Shown piece by piece: positions 26,647 to 35,406 of a DNA stretch of 64,000 nt. Positions within the stretch are counted from its first letter, which is position 1. Each line of letters opens with the position of its first letter. The DNA is from Cacconaster sp033811195 (lineage in GTDB: Bacteria; Bacteroidota; Bacteroidia; Bacteroidales; UBA932): NCBI GenBank assembly GCA_033811195.1, contig JAPXOZ010000007.1:1-64000 (forward strand), in the 5' to 3' direction. Under the pieces are notes generated by a model. That model was not told the origin of the DNA and searched no databases. It worked only from the letters and a program-made list of their open reading frames with translations. The position numbers and the translations under genes are program-made.

Positions 26647-27393
26647 TTACTTGAATGAAATCAGAGACTGGAAAATATTATGCCCATCGCTGCGTCCCTC
26701 TACATAAAACGAATTATCACTTACGGGAGCCTTATATATCTCCACAAGAGTATCAAAAGTACATTCGCTGTTGTAGTTTATCTGAATCTCGTCCAGAGGA
26801 TGTTCTTTGAGGAAGTCCATCCCGAAAGCATCTATAATCCAATCTGCATATCTGGCATTGTTTGCGTGGTAATTGTAATCTATATCGGAAATACGGACGC
26901 GCTTGGTATAAACAAGCTGAAGATTATCCGGTGCTGCAAGTTTTCCGCAGCTTTCGGCAATCGCATCTCTATCCATATAGTGCATACCCTTTTCACCGAG
27001 AATATCCGAAGTTCTCTTGAGACGGCGACTCTCCATATTCATTATGAGCCAGGAACTGGTGGAAACCGCGATGCTTTCACCTTCCTCGGTCAGCAGTTCG
27101 TAGTCGCGCAATGCCATCAGCCCCTCTTCGCGTTTGTGCCAGGTCTCCATTTTAACCCATTCTCTCCAGCGCGGCGGGCGCAGGTATTTTACCTTGACTC
27201 TCGAGAGTACCCAAACATTGTTGTCCTTTATTAGGTCGTCATAACCGAATCCCATCCTGGTGGCGCTTACACCAGCAATTTCCTGAGCTACACTCAGAAA
27301 TGAAGAGAGCTTGAAATGTTTAAATGGGTCTGTTTCAAAACTCTTGATATAAAAATGTTCGGTGTAGAGGTTCTTACGACTTTCTATGTCCAT
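26647..27393 (-). CDS. Acyl-ACP thioesterase
   Basis: A 248-residue double-hotdog protein of the FatA/FatB-like bacterial family: the N-terminal hotdog has TRMGFGYDDLI...VWVLSRVKVKYLRPPRW and the second has the catalytic-region DIDYNYHANNARYADWI. It releases free fatty acids from acyl-ACP. It is first in an operon reaching to the GH18 gene. No TAnnTTTG box was evident directly upstream; the divergent glutaminyl cyclase promoter lies in the same 70-bp gap. Confidence 0.88.
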   Translation of the reverse strand: MDIESRKNLYTEHFYIKSFETDPFKHFKLSSFLSVAQEIAGVSATRMGFGYDDLIKDNNVWVLSRVKVKYLRPPRWREWVKMETWHKREEGLMALRDYELLTEEGESIAVSTSSWLIMNMESRRLKRTSDILGEKGMHYMDRDAIAESCGKLAAPDNLQLVYTKRVRISDIDYNYHANNARYADWIIDAFGMDFLKEHPLDEIQINYNSECTFDTLVEIYKAPVSDNSFYVEGRSDGHNIFQSLISFK

Positions 27394-27446
27394 ATCTTAC
27401 CGGTACTTTATTTTTCAATTAGACTGCTAATGTACAAAAAAATATC

Positions 27447-27454
27447 TACTTTTG
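27447..27454 (+). promoter_or_regulatory. -7 element TACTTTTG
   Basis: TAnnTTTG match ending 8 bp before the ATG of the glutaminyl cyclase gene, predicting an almost leaderless mRNA. Confidence 0.5.
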
Positions 27455-27462
27455 CCTGAGTA

Positions 27463-28242
27463 ATGAAAAATCGTTTGTTACATATAGTGCTATTTGCTCT
27501 CAGTGTGTTTATCACTGCCTGCAGCGGGAGTGCTCAGAATGCGAAGCATTACACTTTGAAAGTAGAAGAGAGTTTGCCTCACGATGTCGGTGCATATACG
27601 CAGGGGCTCTTTTTTTACGAAGGATATCTCTATGAGTCTTGTGGACAATATGGCGAATCTTCATTTCGCAAGGTGGATCTTGCTACAGGTCAAGTGCTTC
27701 AAAGGATCAATTTCGATAGGAAATATTTCCTGGAGGGAGCTTGTGCTCTCAAAGGTCGCATCTATATTCTTACCTGGCAGGAGAATGTCTGCTTTGTGTA
27801 CGACGTAAAAACTATGGAGCATATCGGCTCGGTACGTTATTTGGGCGAGGGCTGGGGGCTGACTACTGACGGTAAACACCTGATAATGAGCGACGGCACT
27901 TCCTCGCTTACTTTCCGCAATCCCGATAACTTTAAGGTAGATAAACAGCTTACGGTGACACTTAACGGAAAGCCTCTGCGTTTTGTGAATGAACTGGAGT
28001 ATATCAATGGTGAGATTTGGGCCAATGTTTATGGCAGCGATGCAATAGTGACCATCAATCCTTCGAATGGGGTAGTAACAGGTATGATAGATTGTCGCAA
28101 TCTTTTGCATTCCACCCTTCGTAAGCCATCCACCGACGTGCTTAACGGTATTGCTTATAATGATCAGGACGGCACTATCTGGCTCACAGGAAAATATTGG
28201 CCGAAAATCTTCCGCGTAACGCTCGTGGAGGACGAAAAATAG
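27463..28242 (+). CDS. Glutaminyl-peptide cyclotransferase, beta-propeller type, lipoprotein
   Basis: A 259-residue lipoprotein (lipobox ITAC). The mature region matches the plant/bacterial glutamine cyclotransferase propeller: HDVGAYTQGLFFYEGYLYES, YLGEGWGLTTDGKHLIMSDG, VNELEYINGEIWANVYGSD and VLNGIAYN. It turns N-terminal Gln into pyroglutamate on exported proteins. This fits the Bacteroidota tendency to have Gln at +1 after signal peptidase I, seen in at least six proteins of this window. Confidence 0.92.
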   Translation: MKNRLLHIVLFALSVFITACSGSAQNAKHYTLKVEESLPHDVGAYTQGLFFYEGYLYESCGQYGESSFRKVDLATGQVLQRINFDRKYFLEGACALKGRIYILTWQENVCFVYDVKTMEHIGSVRYLGEGWGLTTDGKHLIMSDGTSSLTFRNPDNFKVDKQLTVTLNGKPLRFVNELEYINGEIWANVYGSDAIVTINPSNGVVTGMIDCRNLLHSTLRKPSTDVLNGIAYNDQDGTIWLTGKYWPKIFRVTLVEDEK

Positions 28243-28285
28243 AAAGTTTCCCCTTTTGGGGTCTTTGACATAGATTTATTAACAA

Positions 28286-28358
28286 TCGGGGGTGCTCCCC
28301 TTGCGGGGGCTGAGAACACACCCACTAAACCTGATCCGGATAATACCGGCGTAGGGAG
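28286..28358 (+). promoter_or_regulatory. TPP (THI-box) riboswitch
   Basis: It contains both conserved TPP aptamer segments: GGGGCTGAGAACACACC (pyrimidine pocket) and ACCTGATCCGGATAATACCG with CGTAGGGA (pyrophosphate pocket). It ends 7 bp before the TonB receptor ATG. With no obvious terminator after it, control is probably at translation initiation. Confidence 0.95.
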
Positions 28359-28365
28359 GATTTTT

Positions 28366-30594
28366 ATGAAAAAAACATTGATTTCAGCAGCATGTCTGCT
28401 GCTTTGTGCGCTCTCAACCGCACAGCAATTGGCACATAACATTGTGCCGGATTCAGACGAATCACACAAGCATTACACCATCGACAGTACTATCGTAACC
28501 GCCTCAAGGGCACAATCCGGTACACCTGTCACATCCACCGAGATCAAGAGAGAGGAACTCTCAAAAGCCGGTACTATGACTTCACTGCCGATGCTTCTCT
28601 CGCTGCAGCCCTCCGTTGTGGCTACCAACGAAGGCGGTACAGGCCTGGGCTATTCAAAAATGAGGGTAAGGGGCAGCGATGCCACCCGCATCAATGTCAA
28701 TATCAACGGTATCACGCTCAATGATGCCGAATCGCAGGTGGTTTTCTGGGTAAATATTCCGGGTATAGCTGGATTTCTTGAATCGGTGCAATTACAGAGG
28801 GGCGCAGGCACTTCGGTCAACGGGTCGGGTGCCTTCGGTGCAACTCTAAATATGAGCACTCTGGGCGCGACTGAGAAACCTTATGCCACAATAGAGCTCT
28901 CCGGAGGCTCTTGGCTCACCGGCAGCGCCACTCTCGGTGCCGGTACGGGAAGAGGCAAGAGCGGACTCTCATTCGATATGAGGTATTCATACAACACTAC
29001 TGAAGGTTATGTGCGCAATGCATTTGCTCGGCTCCACTCCGCTTATGCCACTTTGGGCTGGTTGCGTGGTTCCAACTCCGTTAAAATCAACTGGATTCTC
29101 GGCAAACAACGCAGCGGCATAACCTGGGAGGGTATTCCGGCGAATATGTTGGAGAGCGATCGAAAGTACAATCCGGCAGGAGAGTATACTGATGCTTCCG
29201 GTAATGTGTGCTATTATGACAATGAGATTGACAACTATATTCAGAACCATCTGCAGGCTATCTGGGTGCACCAGTTCAATCCGCACCTCTCTCTGAGTAC
29301 CACTCTGAATTATACCCGCGGTGATGGTTATTATGAGAACTATAAAGCGGGGAAGAAGTATTCCGACTATGGATTACAAGAGCAGACGGTGGGTGGAGTC
29401 CGTTATAAACGAAGCGATGTAATAGTCCGTCAGCAGATGGGGAACAATAGTTTTGCCGCAACAGCCAATCTAAAGTACAGCGGAGAGGGATTTTTTCTGC
29501 TTGGCAATCTTTCCTGCTCGCTCTATGATGGTGATCATTACGGAAATTTAATTTGGGCGAAATACAATGAAAATATTCCGGAAGATTGGAGGTGGTATCT
29601 CAATCGGGGCCTTAAAAGGGATATTTCCGGCTTTGTGAGGGGTGAAGGGGCTGTTATCGGTGGCAGATTGCATCTCTACGGTGATATTCAGTATCGTAAT
29701 GTCGATTATGCGCTTTTGGGTATTGACAAGGATTTTGTTGCTTTGGACAAGGATTTCGGCTATAATTTTTTCAATCCCAAAGGGGGATTTTCCTGGAATT
29801 TCAACAGTCGTTCGGCAACCTATGCATCGCTGGCGGTAGCACACAAAGAGCCTTCGCGTAGCGATATCAAGGAGGCGATCAAGGCGGGAGAGGGGGATCG
29901 TATTTTGCCGGAGCAGATGCTGGACTGGGAGTTCGGATACAATTATACTTCTTCATATTTTGCCTTTTCGGCAAATATTTATCTGATGGAATACCGCAAC
30001 CAGCTCCTTGAGACGGGTAAAATCACGGAAACCGGATACAGGGTTAAGGAGAATGTAGAGCGTAGCTACAGGCGGGGTGTCGAGCTCTCTGCCGGCTGGC
30101 AGGCACTGCGCAGGCTGAGGTTTGACGGCAATCTGGCATTGAGCCGCAACCGTATAAAAGAGTGCAATCTATGGGTGGATAGATATGATAACCCCGACGA
30201 ATGGAATCCCCTGCCACAGGCAGTACAGCATATCGAAAATGGAGAGATCCTGATGTCCCCATCGATTGTTGGAATGGCTATGGCAACCTGGACTCCTCTG
30301 GATCAACTCTCATTCTCTCTTCGGGGAAAATATGTCGGAAAGCAGTACTATGACAACACCTCTTGCGAGGAACGCTCCCTGCCGGCCTATACTGTTTTTT
30401 CAGCAGATGCACACTATACCTGGAAAAATATCGGTATCTCGCTCTATCTGGACAATTTACTAAATCGCAAATATGTGGCTGATGCCTGGGTTTATCGAGC
30501 CTCTTTTGCGGACGGAAGTGCCGACTATGTAGAGGCGGGATTCTTCCCTCAGGCGGGATTCAATTTTATGGTTAAACTTGAATATAGGTTTTGA
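28366..30594 (+). CDS. TonB-dependent receptor, probably thiamine uptake
   Basis: A 742-residue outer-membrane receptor. Signal peptide ends STA|QQL; plug domain about 40-155 (STIVTASRA..., MRVRGSDATRINVNINGITLND); 22-strand barrel ending VKLEYRF. No N-terminal carboxypeptidase-like domain. The TPP riboswitch directly upstream implies a thiamine or precursor substrate, as known for OMPthi of Bacteroides thetaiotaomicron (recalled, not checked). No thi or pnuT gene lies nearby, so it is an orphan riboswitch target here. Confidence 0.9.
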   Translation: MKKTLISAACLLLCALSTAQQLAHNIVPDSDESHKHYTIDSTIVTASRAQSGTPVTSTEIKREELSKAGTMTSLPMLLSLQPSVVATNEGGTGLGYSKMRVRGSDATRINVNINGITLNDAESQVVFWVNIPGIAGFLESVQLQRGAGTSVNGSGAFGATLNMSTLGATEKPYATIELSGGSWLTGSATLGAGTGRGKSGLSFDMRYSYNTTEGYVRNAFARLHSAYATLGWLRGSNSVKINWILGKQRSGITWEGIPANMLESDRKYNPAGEYTDASGNVCYYDNEIDNYIQNHLQAIWVHQFNPHLSLSTTLNYTRGDGYYENYKAGKKYSDYGLQEQTVGGVRYKRSDVIVRQQMGNNSFAATANLKYSGEGFFLLGNLSCSLYDGDHYGNLIWAKYNENIPEDWRWYLNRGLKRDISGFVRGEGAVIGGRLHLYGDIQYRNVDYALLGIDKDFVALDKDFGYNFFNPKGGFSWNFNSRSATYASLAVAHKEPSRSDIKEAIKAGEGDRILPEQMLDWEFGYNYTSSYFAFSANIYLMEYRNQLLETGKITETGYRVKENVERSYRRGVELSAGWQALRRLRFDGNLALSRNRIKECNLWVDRYDNPDEWNPLPQAVQHIENGEILMSPSIVGMAMATWTPLDQLSFSLRGKYVGKQYYDNTSCEERSLPAYTVFSADAHYTWKNIGISLYLDNLLNRKYVADAWVYRASFADGSADYVEAGFFPQAGFNFMVKLEYRF

Positions 30595-30688
30595 GGAAAT
30601 GATTGGTCTCTGCGGTCTTGAATGAGATAAGTGGTAGCGTAAATGGCCGCAAGTAGGGCAGTTTTGTTGGATTCTTCAAAATAATGGC

Positions 30689-30696
30689 TATATTTG
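30689..30696 (+). promoter_or_regulatory. -7 element TATATTTG for tRNA-Cys
   Basis: TAnnTTTG 14 bp before the tRNA; a TTTTGTTG stretch at 30662-30669 gives a -33 element about 19-22 bp upstream. Confidence 0.65.
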
Positions 30697-30709
30697 TATC
30701 CCCAAATCC

Positions 30710-30781
30710 GGTGCCTTGGATGAGTGGCTTAGTCAGCGGTCTGCAAAACCGTTTACGGCGGTTCGAATCCGCCAGGCACCT
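30710..30781 (+). tRNA. tRNA-Cys (anticodon GCA)
   Basis: GGTGCCT pairs with AGGCACC; discriminator T. The anticodon loop CTGCAAA gives GCA. The T-arm GGCGGTTCGAATCCGCC is perfect. CCA is not encoded. Confidence 0.95.
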
Positions 30782-30824
30782 CAGAAAGACAAATGCGACC
30801 TATAGGTCGCATTTGTCTTTCTGA
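30781..30824. terminator. 44-nt perfect palindrome after tRNA-Cys
   Basis: Twenty-two bases starting TCAGAAAGACAAATGCGACC are followed directly by their exact complement, centred on CCTATAGG. It works as a hairpin in either direction between tRNA-Cys and the convergent receptor gene, but there is no clear T-run beyond its own CTTTCT arm. Confidence 0.75.
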
Positions 30825-30864
30825 GTTTCGAGTTTCGAGTTCCGAGTTTCGAGTTTCGAGTTTC
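30823..30864. repeat. Heptad array GAGTTTC (6 units)
   Basis: Six tandem 7-bp units GAGTTTC, the third being GAGTTCC, starting on the edge of the palindrome. Confidence 0.9.
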
Positions 30865-30926
30865 GCGGTACTGGGTGTCTAACTCGACACTCCATTTCAC
30901 ACATTGACAACTCATAACCAAACACC

Positions 30927-30968
30927 CCGCAACCCGTACCTCGTACCCCGCACCTCGTATCCCGCACC
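30927..30968. repeat. Heptad array CCGTACC/CCGCACC (6 units)
   Basis: CCGCAAC, CCGTACC, TCGTACC, CCGCACC, TCGTATC, CCGCACC. It ends 11 bp from the stop of the minus-strand receptor gene. Weaker heptads (AACTCGA, CACTCCA) link it to the preceding array. Confidence 0.8.
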
Positions 30969-30979
30969 ACTCACTATAA

Positions 30980-33328
30980 TCATAATTTGATTAGGGTTCT
31001 GTCTCCCTCTGATTTAGTTTCACCATTCTTCTGTTTAAAGGAGTTGAAGTTGTATGAAATTCCTATCCACAACATCCTGCTCTTCATTGTACTAATGTTT
31101 GTCAAGTCAAAGATGTTGTTGCTCGATTGCACCTGCCATTTATATGTATTGAATGTGTCAGTAAGGAGCAAGGATACACTCATCGCTCCCTTCAGAAATG
31201 TCTGCTTCAGTCCGACATTCATATGATGTGTGAGTGATGTCGTTAGTTGAGGAAAATATTGCGGTGTTGTGAGAAAATATTGTATCTGGATGTCAGTAGA
31301 TTTTCCAATCAGAAAATCAAGGAGCAAATTACTGTTATTTGACCAGCCTCTGTTATTGATTTCAGCTCCTGCAAAGTTGCCCCTCGTGTCCACATAGAAG
31401 GTATTTGTACTTAGTGTGGCGGTCATCCATCTTGAAGGAAGCAACTTAAGTGTAATATCCGTTCCGCTCTTTAGGTCTGAAGTACCGTTTATGTAGGTCG
31501 TGATGAGCAGACCATCCGATATTTTCGTTATCTGTGAAATGTAGCCCGTAGTATAGTTCAAATAGGCATCCGCAAACAATTGAACATATCTGCCTTTCAG
31601 GCTATAACTTAGATCAATTATTGAGGATTTCTCCGGTCTTAGATTCATGTTGCCTTGTTCGTAAGTTGAGGCATCCACCATGCTCATATAGGGATTTAGC
31701 TGAGGGTAGATGGGCCTTCCGATACGGCGTGTAAAAGCAAAGGCAATCTCTTGATTCTTGGTCAGATTATATGTCCCGGACAAACTCGGGGCAATAAAAA
31801 AATCGTTATTTCGCTCTTCTAGTTTTTCCCGGTTACTTTCCAATGTGACACTACTGAACTCTCCTCTTAAGCCTGCTTTATAAGTAAATTTACCTTTATT
31901 TGATGAGAACAAAATGTAAGCAGCGTTTACAAGCTCTGTATGTTGTAAATCGTTGCTGAATATTTCCGAATAATTCCACTCCCCATTCTTATTTGAATAG
32001 AATCGGTGATAGATGTAATTGTCCCTATATGTCAATTTTACTCCGGCTGATAGTGTGCCGGAACTGATCTTTTGTTTAAAGTCTGCTTGAAATGAGGTTA
32101 TGAAGGGGCTTCCTCCTGAATCGGAACGACCTATCTCAGCTCCTTTCAGGAAATAGTAGGAGGGTCTGTGTCCCCATGTTCTGGATATGGAACCGTTAAT
32201 TGTCAGATCAGAGGTGTCCGGCTTTATGATATGTCGGTATGATATCTTTCCTTCTATGTTTTCCCTGTTCCATGTAACGTCTTTGCGCCTCTTCTCCTCA
32301 CTCTCCATTCCCGCCTTAATGTATTTATTATCCAAGTCTTGCTTTATATTATGTCTTGGCAGCATGGATTTTAGGTCAATGCTAAGAATGTTTTTTTCGT
32401 TAATTCTTAAGTCAGTACCGACTCCGATATTATTGTTGTACACATATCTGGTGGCTCTCATTTGCTGGTAGGTCTGATTGCCATTTTCGTGTATCAGGCG
32501 ATTTAAGGTCGTATTGACGATATCGTCTTCATATTTCGTGTTGTAATTAAACCTCCAGGAAGTCTTGGGCTTGCTGTATGACAGTGCCAAATTGCCTGTT
32601 ACAAAGTGGTTGAAGCCGTAGTTTGCTGAAATTACCCCACTGAAGCCTTTTACAACACTCCTTTTGGAGACTATGTTTATGATTCCGCCGGTTCCTTCAG
32701 AGTCATAGGAGGCATCGGGGCTGGTAATTATTTCAATATTTTTGATATTAGCTGCCGGAATCACTGCCAGATCACCGACTGTGGTAGGAACTCCATCCAG
32801 AAGTACGAGTATATTTCTGTTACCTCTGATTGAAATGGCATCATTGATCAGTGTCACAGATGAAGATGTACGGAGTATGTCGAGAGCCGTTCCTGTTTCG
32901 AAACTCATATTTGCAGAAGCATGGATTACTGTATGCTCCACCGAGGACTTGGCTGCATCCATCTTAGCGGTCACAACAGCTTCGCCAAGAAGAACCGCAT
33001 CTTCTTTTATAATTATCTTCTCTAGGTCTATTGATGATCTCTCCGGTTTGAAACTAACCTCTTTTTTAGCGTATCCGATAAATTCTATTACAAGCAGATG
33101 TTCCTCAGTACTGCGGTTTATTTTAAATGAAAACTCCCCATTCTCACCCGTCATAGCTCCCGTCAACAGCCTTCCTGATTCATATGCAACGACTGAAGCA
33201 TATTGTACAGGTAAATTATTGTCGTCAACCACCTTTCCACTTACCGTACACGAAGTTTGGCCGTGGCTCACAATATGGGTGAAAACCAGAAAAGTTAAAA
33301 TTACTATGAATTTGAGCTTGTTTGTCAT
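30980..33328 (-). CDS. Outer-membrane beta-barrel receptor with CarboxypepD-like domain
   Basis: A 782-residue TonB-receptor-like protein. Signal peptide ends SHG|QTS; carboxypeptidase-regulatory-like beta sandwich about 27-105 (VSGKVVDDNNLPVQYASVVA); plug about 115-215 (ISIRGNRNILVLLDGVPT, SEGTGGIINIVSK); then a barrel of the OMP_b-brl_3 kind (FAFTRRIGRPIYPQLNPYMS). No SusD partner is adjacent. The ligand is unknown. A near-match -7 (CATATTTG) lies about 15 bp upstream. Confidence 0.85.
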   Translation of the reverse strand: MTNKLKFIVILTFLVFTHIVSHGQTSCTVSGKVVDDNNLPVQYASVVAYESGRLLTGAMTGENGEFSFKINRSTEEHLLVIEFIGYAKKEVSFKPERSSIDLEKIIIKEDAVLLGEAVVTAKMDAAKSSVEHTVIHASANMSFETGTALDILRTSSSVTLINDAISIRGNRNILVLLDGVPTTVGDLAVIPAANIKNIEIITSPDASYDSEGTGGIINIVSKRSVVKGFSGVISANYGFNHFVTGNLALSYSKPKTSWRFNYNTKYEDDIVNTTLNRLIHENGNQTYQQMRATRYVYNNNIGVGTDLRINEKNILSIDLKSMLPRHNIKQDLDNKYIKAGMESEEKRRKDVTWNRENIEGKISYRHIIKPDTSDLTINGSISRTWGHRPSYYFLKGAEIGRSDSGGSPFITSFQADFKQKISSGTLSAGVKLTYRDNYIYHRFYSNKNGEWNYSEIFSNDLQHTELVNAAYILFSSNKGKFTYKAGLRGEFSSVTLESNREKLEERNNDFFIAPSLSGTYNLTKNQEIAFAFTRRIGRPIYPQLNPYMSMVDASTYEQGNMNLRPEKSSIIDLSYSLKGRYVQLFADAYLNYTTGYISQITKISDGLLITTYINGTSDLKSGTDITLKLLPSRWMTATLSTNTFYVDTRGNFAGAEINNRGWSNNSNLLLDFLIGKSTDIQIQYFLTTPQYFPQLTTSLTHHMNVGLKQTFLKGAMSVSLLLTDTFNTYKWQVQSSNNIFDLTNISTMKSRMLWIGISYNFNSFKQKNGETKSEGDRTLIKL

Positions 33329-33901
33329 TTTAGATGAGACAAATATGGGATGTTTTTACTAGTTATCAAAAGATCTTCAATTAGGCATTATACTTTTTTT
33401 TCGAAGTTGTCGCAACTTCGAAATGCTTCTTTAGAGATAAAAGAGCTTACCCATCGGTAAAGTCTTATTATCTCTCTGTGAGATTGCGTTAATATTAGAC
33501 TTGGCGACGGTGCGAGAAGTTTAATTATAATTATGGTGAAATTATAATTGTTCTCTGTAAGATGCAGTCGCTTCGCTCCGACACGTGTCTCTCTCCTGCT
33601 ATATACTTTTTTATCCGCACATTAAGTAATGCTTAATCTTTTCTATATCTGTTTGTTGTGTGGTGTTTTTGATCATGTCTAAGTCGAAACAATCGACAAT
33701 TATTTCGACTTCATAAAGGGTCATTTTGTAATTGTTGTCTAGCTGATTCAGGAGCAAAATTATTAGTTATTCGATTTGTTACCTAAAAAAAAGTTGGAAA
33801 TTATTATATTAAGATAACTTGGACAGTATTCTTATCTAACTGCTAATTTATTTTGGATTAGAGTATAAAATAAAACAACTTTTGACCATATTTGTAATAA
33901 T
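33329..33901. other. Noncoding AT-rich gap with inverted repeats
   Basis: No convincing gene. It contains an 11-bp perfect inverted repeat TTTCGAAGTTG-TCG-CAACTTCGAAA (33399-33423) and an AATTATAATT element that recurs about 15 bp later in reverse. It marks the edge between core sequence and the AT-rich defence island. Confidence 0.6.
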
Positions 33902-33909
33902 TAACTTTG
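33902..33909 (+). promoter_or_regulatory. -7 element TAACTTTG for the ApeA-like gene
   Basis: TAnnTTTG match 15 bp before the ATG, with TTTG at 33881-33884 (17 bp spacer) as a possible -33. Confidence 0.55.
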
Positions 33910-33924
33910 ATGATATAATTAGTC

Positions 33925-35271
33925 ATGTCTTCAACACAAGAATTTAAAGGGAAATGGTGGCTTCCCGGTAAAGAGGAAAATAAAGTTGTAGGGACTTTGT
34001 ATTTTACTCCAGGAAAGTCTATATTGTTAGAACTGATTGGTAACCTCAAGGGTAAGTCACAAGATCCTTTTGAAGAGATTCTTAGTATCGTTAATGTAGA
34101 TACCAGCATAGAGACAATATTTGGTCATTGTTCCAATGGGAAAGATATTACTCTATTTAATTCTTTTTGTAATATAAGCAGATCTTTCAAGGCGGATCAT
34201 CCAATAACAACTTATGATTCTAGATACTTAGTAATAGGAATACATTTGAAAAATATCAATGAAAAGAAGTTTTTTAAAGCAGTAGTAAAAATACCGGAAT
34301 TATCTTATTGGCTATATCCACGCATGCTGATTAGGGAGTTTCGTGATGATGAAGAAGGTAAAGAATACGTGACTGTAAGAACAAAAAATCTCTCTAAACC
34401 AGAAACAATTCGCACGAAAGTTAGAATTGCAAGCGGGTACACCTTTACCTTGGTTCCAAGTGTCTCTTACAAAGGAATAAATTCCTTGCTGGATATCTCT
34501 TTTACGCAATTTACCACCTTATGGGTTGAAAAATCAACAGGAGCTTCATTAATATCATTTTATGACCAAGTTGTAAGGTATGAGAGTTTTTTGGCTTTGG
34601 CTACCTTAGGAGAGGTATCTTACAGTGAGCTATCATTATATAGCAAAGATCACATAAAACATGAGGAAGGAGAAAAAATAATATATGCTCCAATATTAGT
34701 AGATAGTGTTTTTCATCCTACACCAATTGATAAGCAAATTAGTATTCATAATTTCTTGTTCAATTATGATGCTATAAAAAGTAGTTATAAGGATATTCTT
34801 AGAAAATGGTTTTCTAAGGATACAAAATTTGACGCTATCAGAGGCCATTTTCTTGAGGCGATCAACTATCAAGGCCCCTTTTCTTACATTAATTTCCTTA
34901 TCATAATTCAGGCAATTGAAGGATACTCAAGGAGATATATGAAAGAAGAGGCAAAATCTAGGATAATGGCCAATGGGCGTAATAGAGTAAATCTGCGAGA
35001 TTATCTTGAAACTGTTATCGAGAGTCAGAGGGGTATAAGAAAGGTTAATCAAAAGATAGACCTTGATACAGTTATTCAAAATAGGGATTACTATTCACAC
35101 CTATTTGATGAAAAGAAAAAAAAGAAATTAGATGTCATAGACCTTTATCATTTAAGTTCCGATTTGATAAGAATTTTAACCTGTTGTATTTTATCTTACC
35201 TTGGTTTTAACAATGAGGAGATTGATAAATTGACATGGAATACACTTAATAGCATTTTTCATGACTATTAA
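33925..35271 (+). CDS. ApeA-like HEPN anti-phage protein
   Basis: 448 residues. The N-terminal half (about 5-280) resembles the ApeA N-terminal beta-rich domain (FKGKWWLPGKEENKVVGTL). The C-terminal roughly 160 residues are a helical HEPN domain with the RNase motif RxxxxH as R387-H392 (QNRDYYSHLFD). In the known system a single ApeA protein aborts infection, presumably by RNA cleavage. The gene is AT-rich compared with its core neighbours and has its own promoter. The match is by eye, so the exact subfamily is unsure. Confidence 0.75.
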   Translation: MSSTQEFKGKWWLPGKEENKVVGTLYFTPGKSILLELIGNLKGKSQDPFEEILSIVNVDTSIETIFGHCSNGKDITLFNSFCNISRSFKADHPITTYDSRYLVIGIHLKNINEKKFFKAVVKIPELSYWLYPRMLIREFRDDEEGKEYVTVRTKNLSKPETIRTKVRIASGYTFTLVPSVSYKGINSLLDISFTQFTTLWVEKSTGASLISFYDQVVRYESFLALATLGEVSYSELSLYSKDHIKHEEGEKIIYAPILVDSVFHPTPIDKQISIHNFLFNYDAIKSSYKDILRKWFSKDTKFDAIRGHFLEAINYQGPFSYINFLIIIQAIEGYSRRYMKEEAKSRIMANGRNRVNLRDYLETVIESQRGIRKVNQKIDLDTVIQNRDYYSHLFDEKKKKKLDVIDLYHLSSDLIRILTCCILSYLGFNNEEIDKLTWNTLNSIFHDY

Positions 35272-35406
35272 GTCGGTATTTACTAACTCCGCAAGAGTTT
35301 TGTCTTCTGCCTATTGTTCAGAAAGCATTGTGGGTGGTTTTTAATGATTATTAATATGTTGACAATCACGCATATGGACTGGATATTCAAACCCTGTTAT
35401 GTGTGA

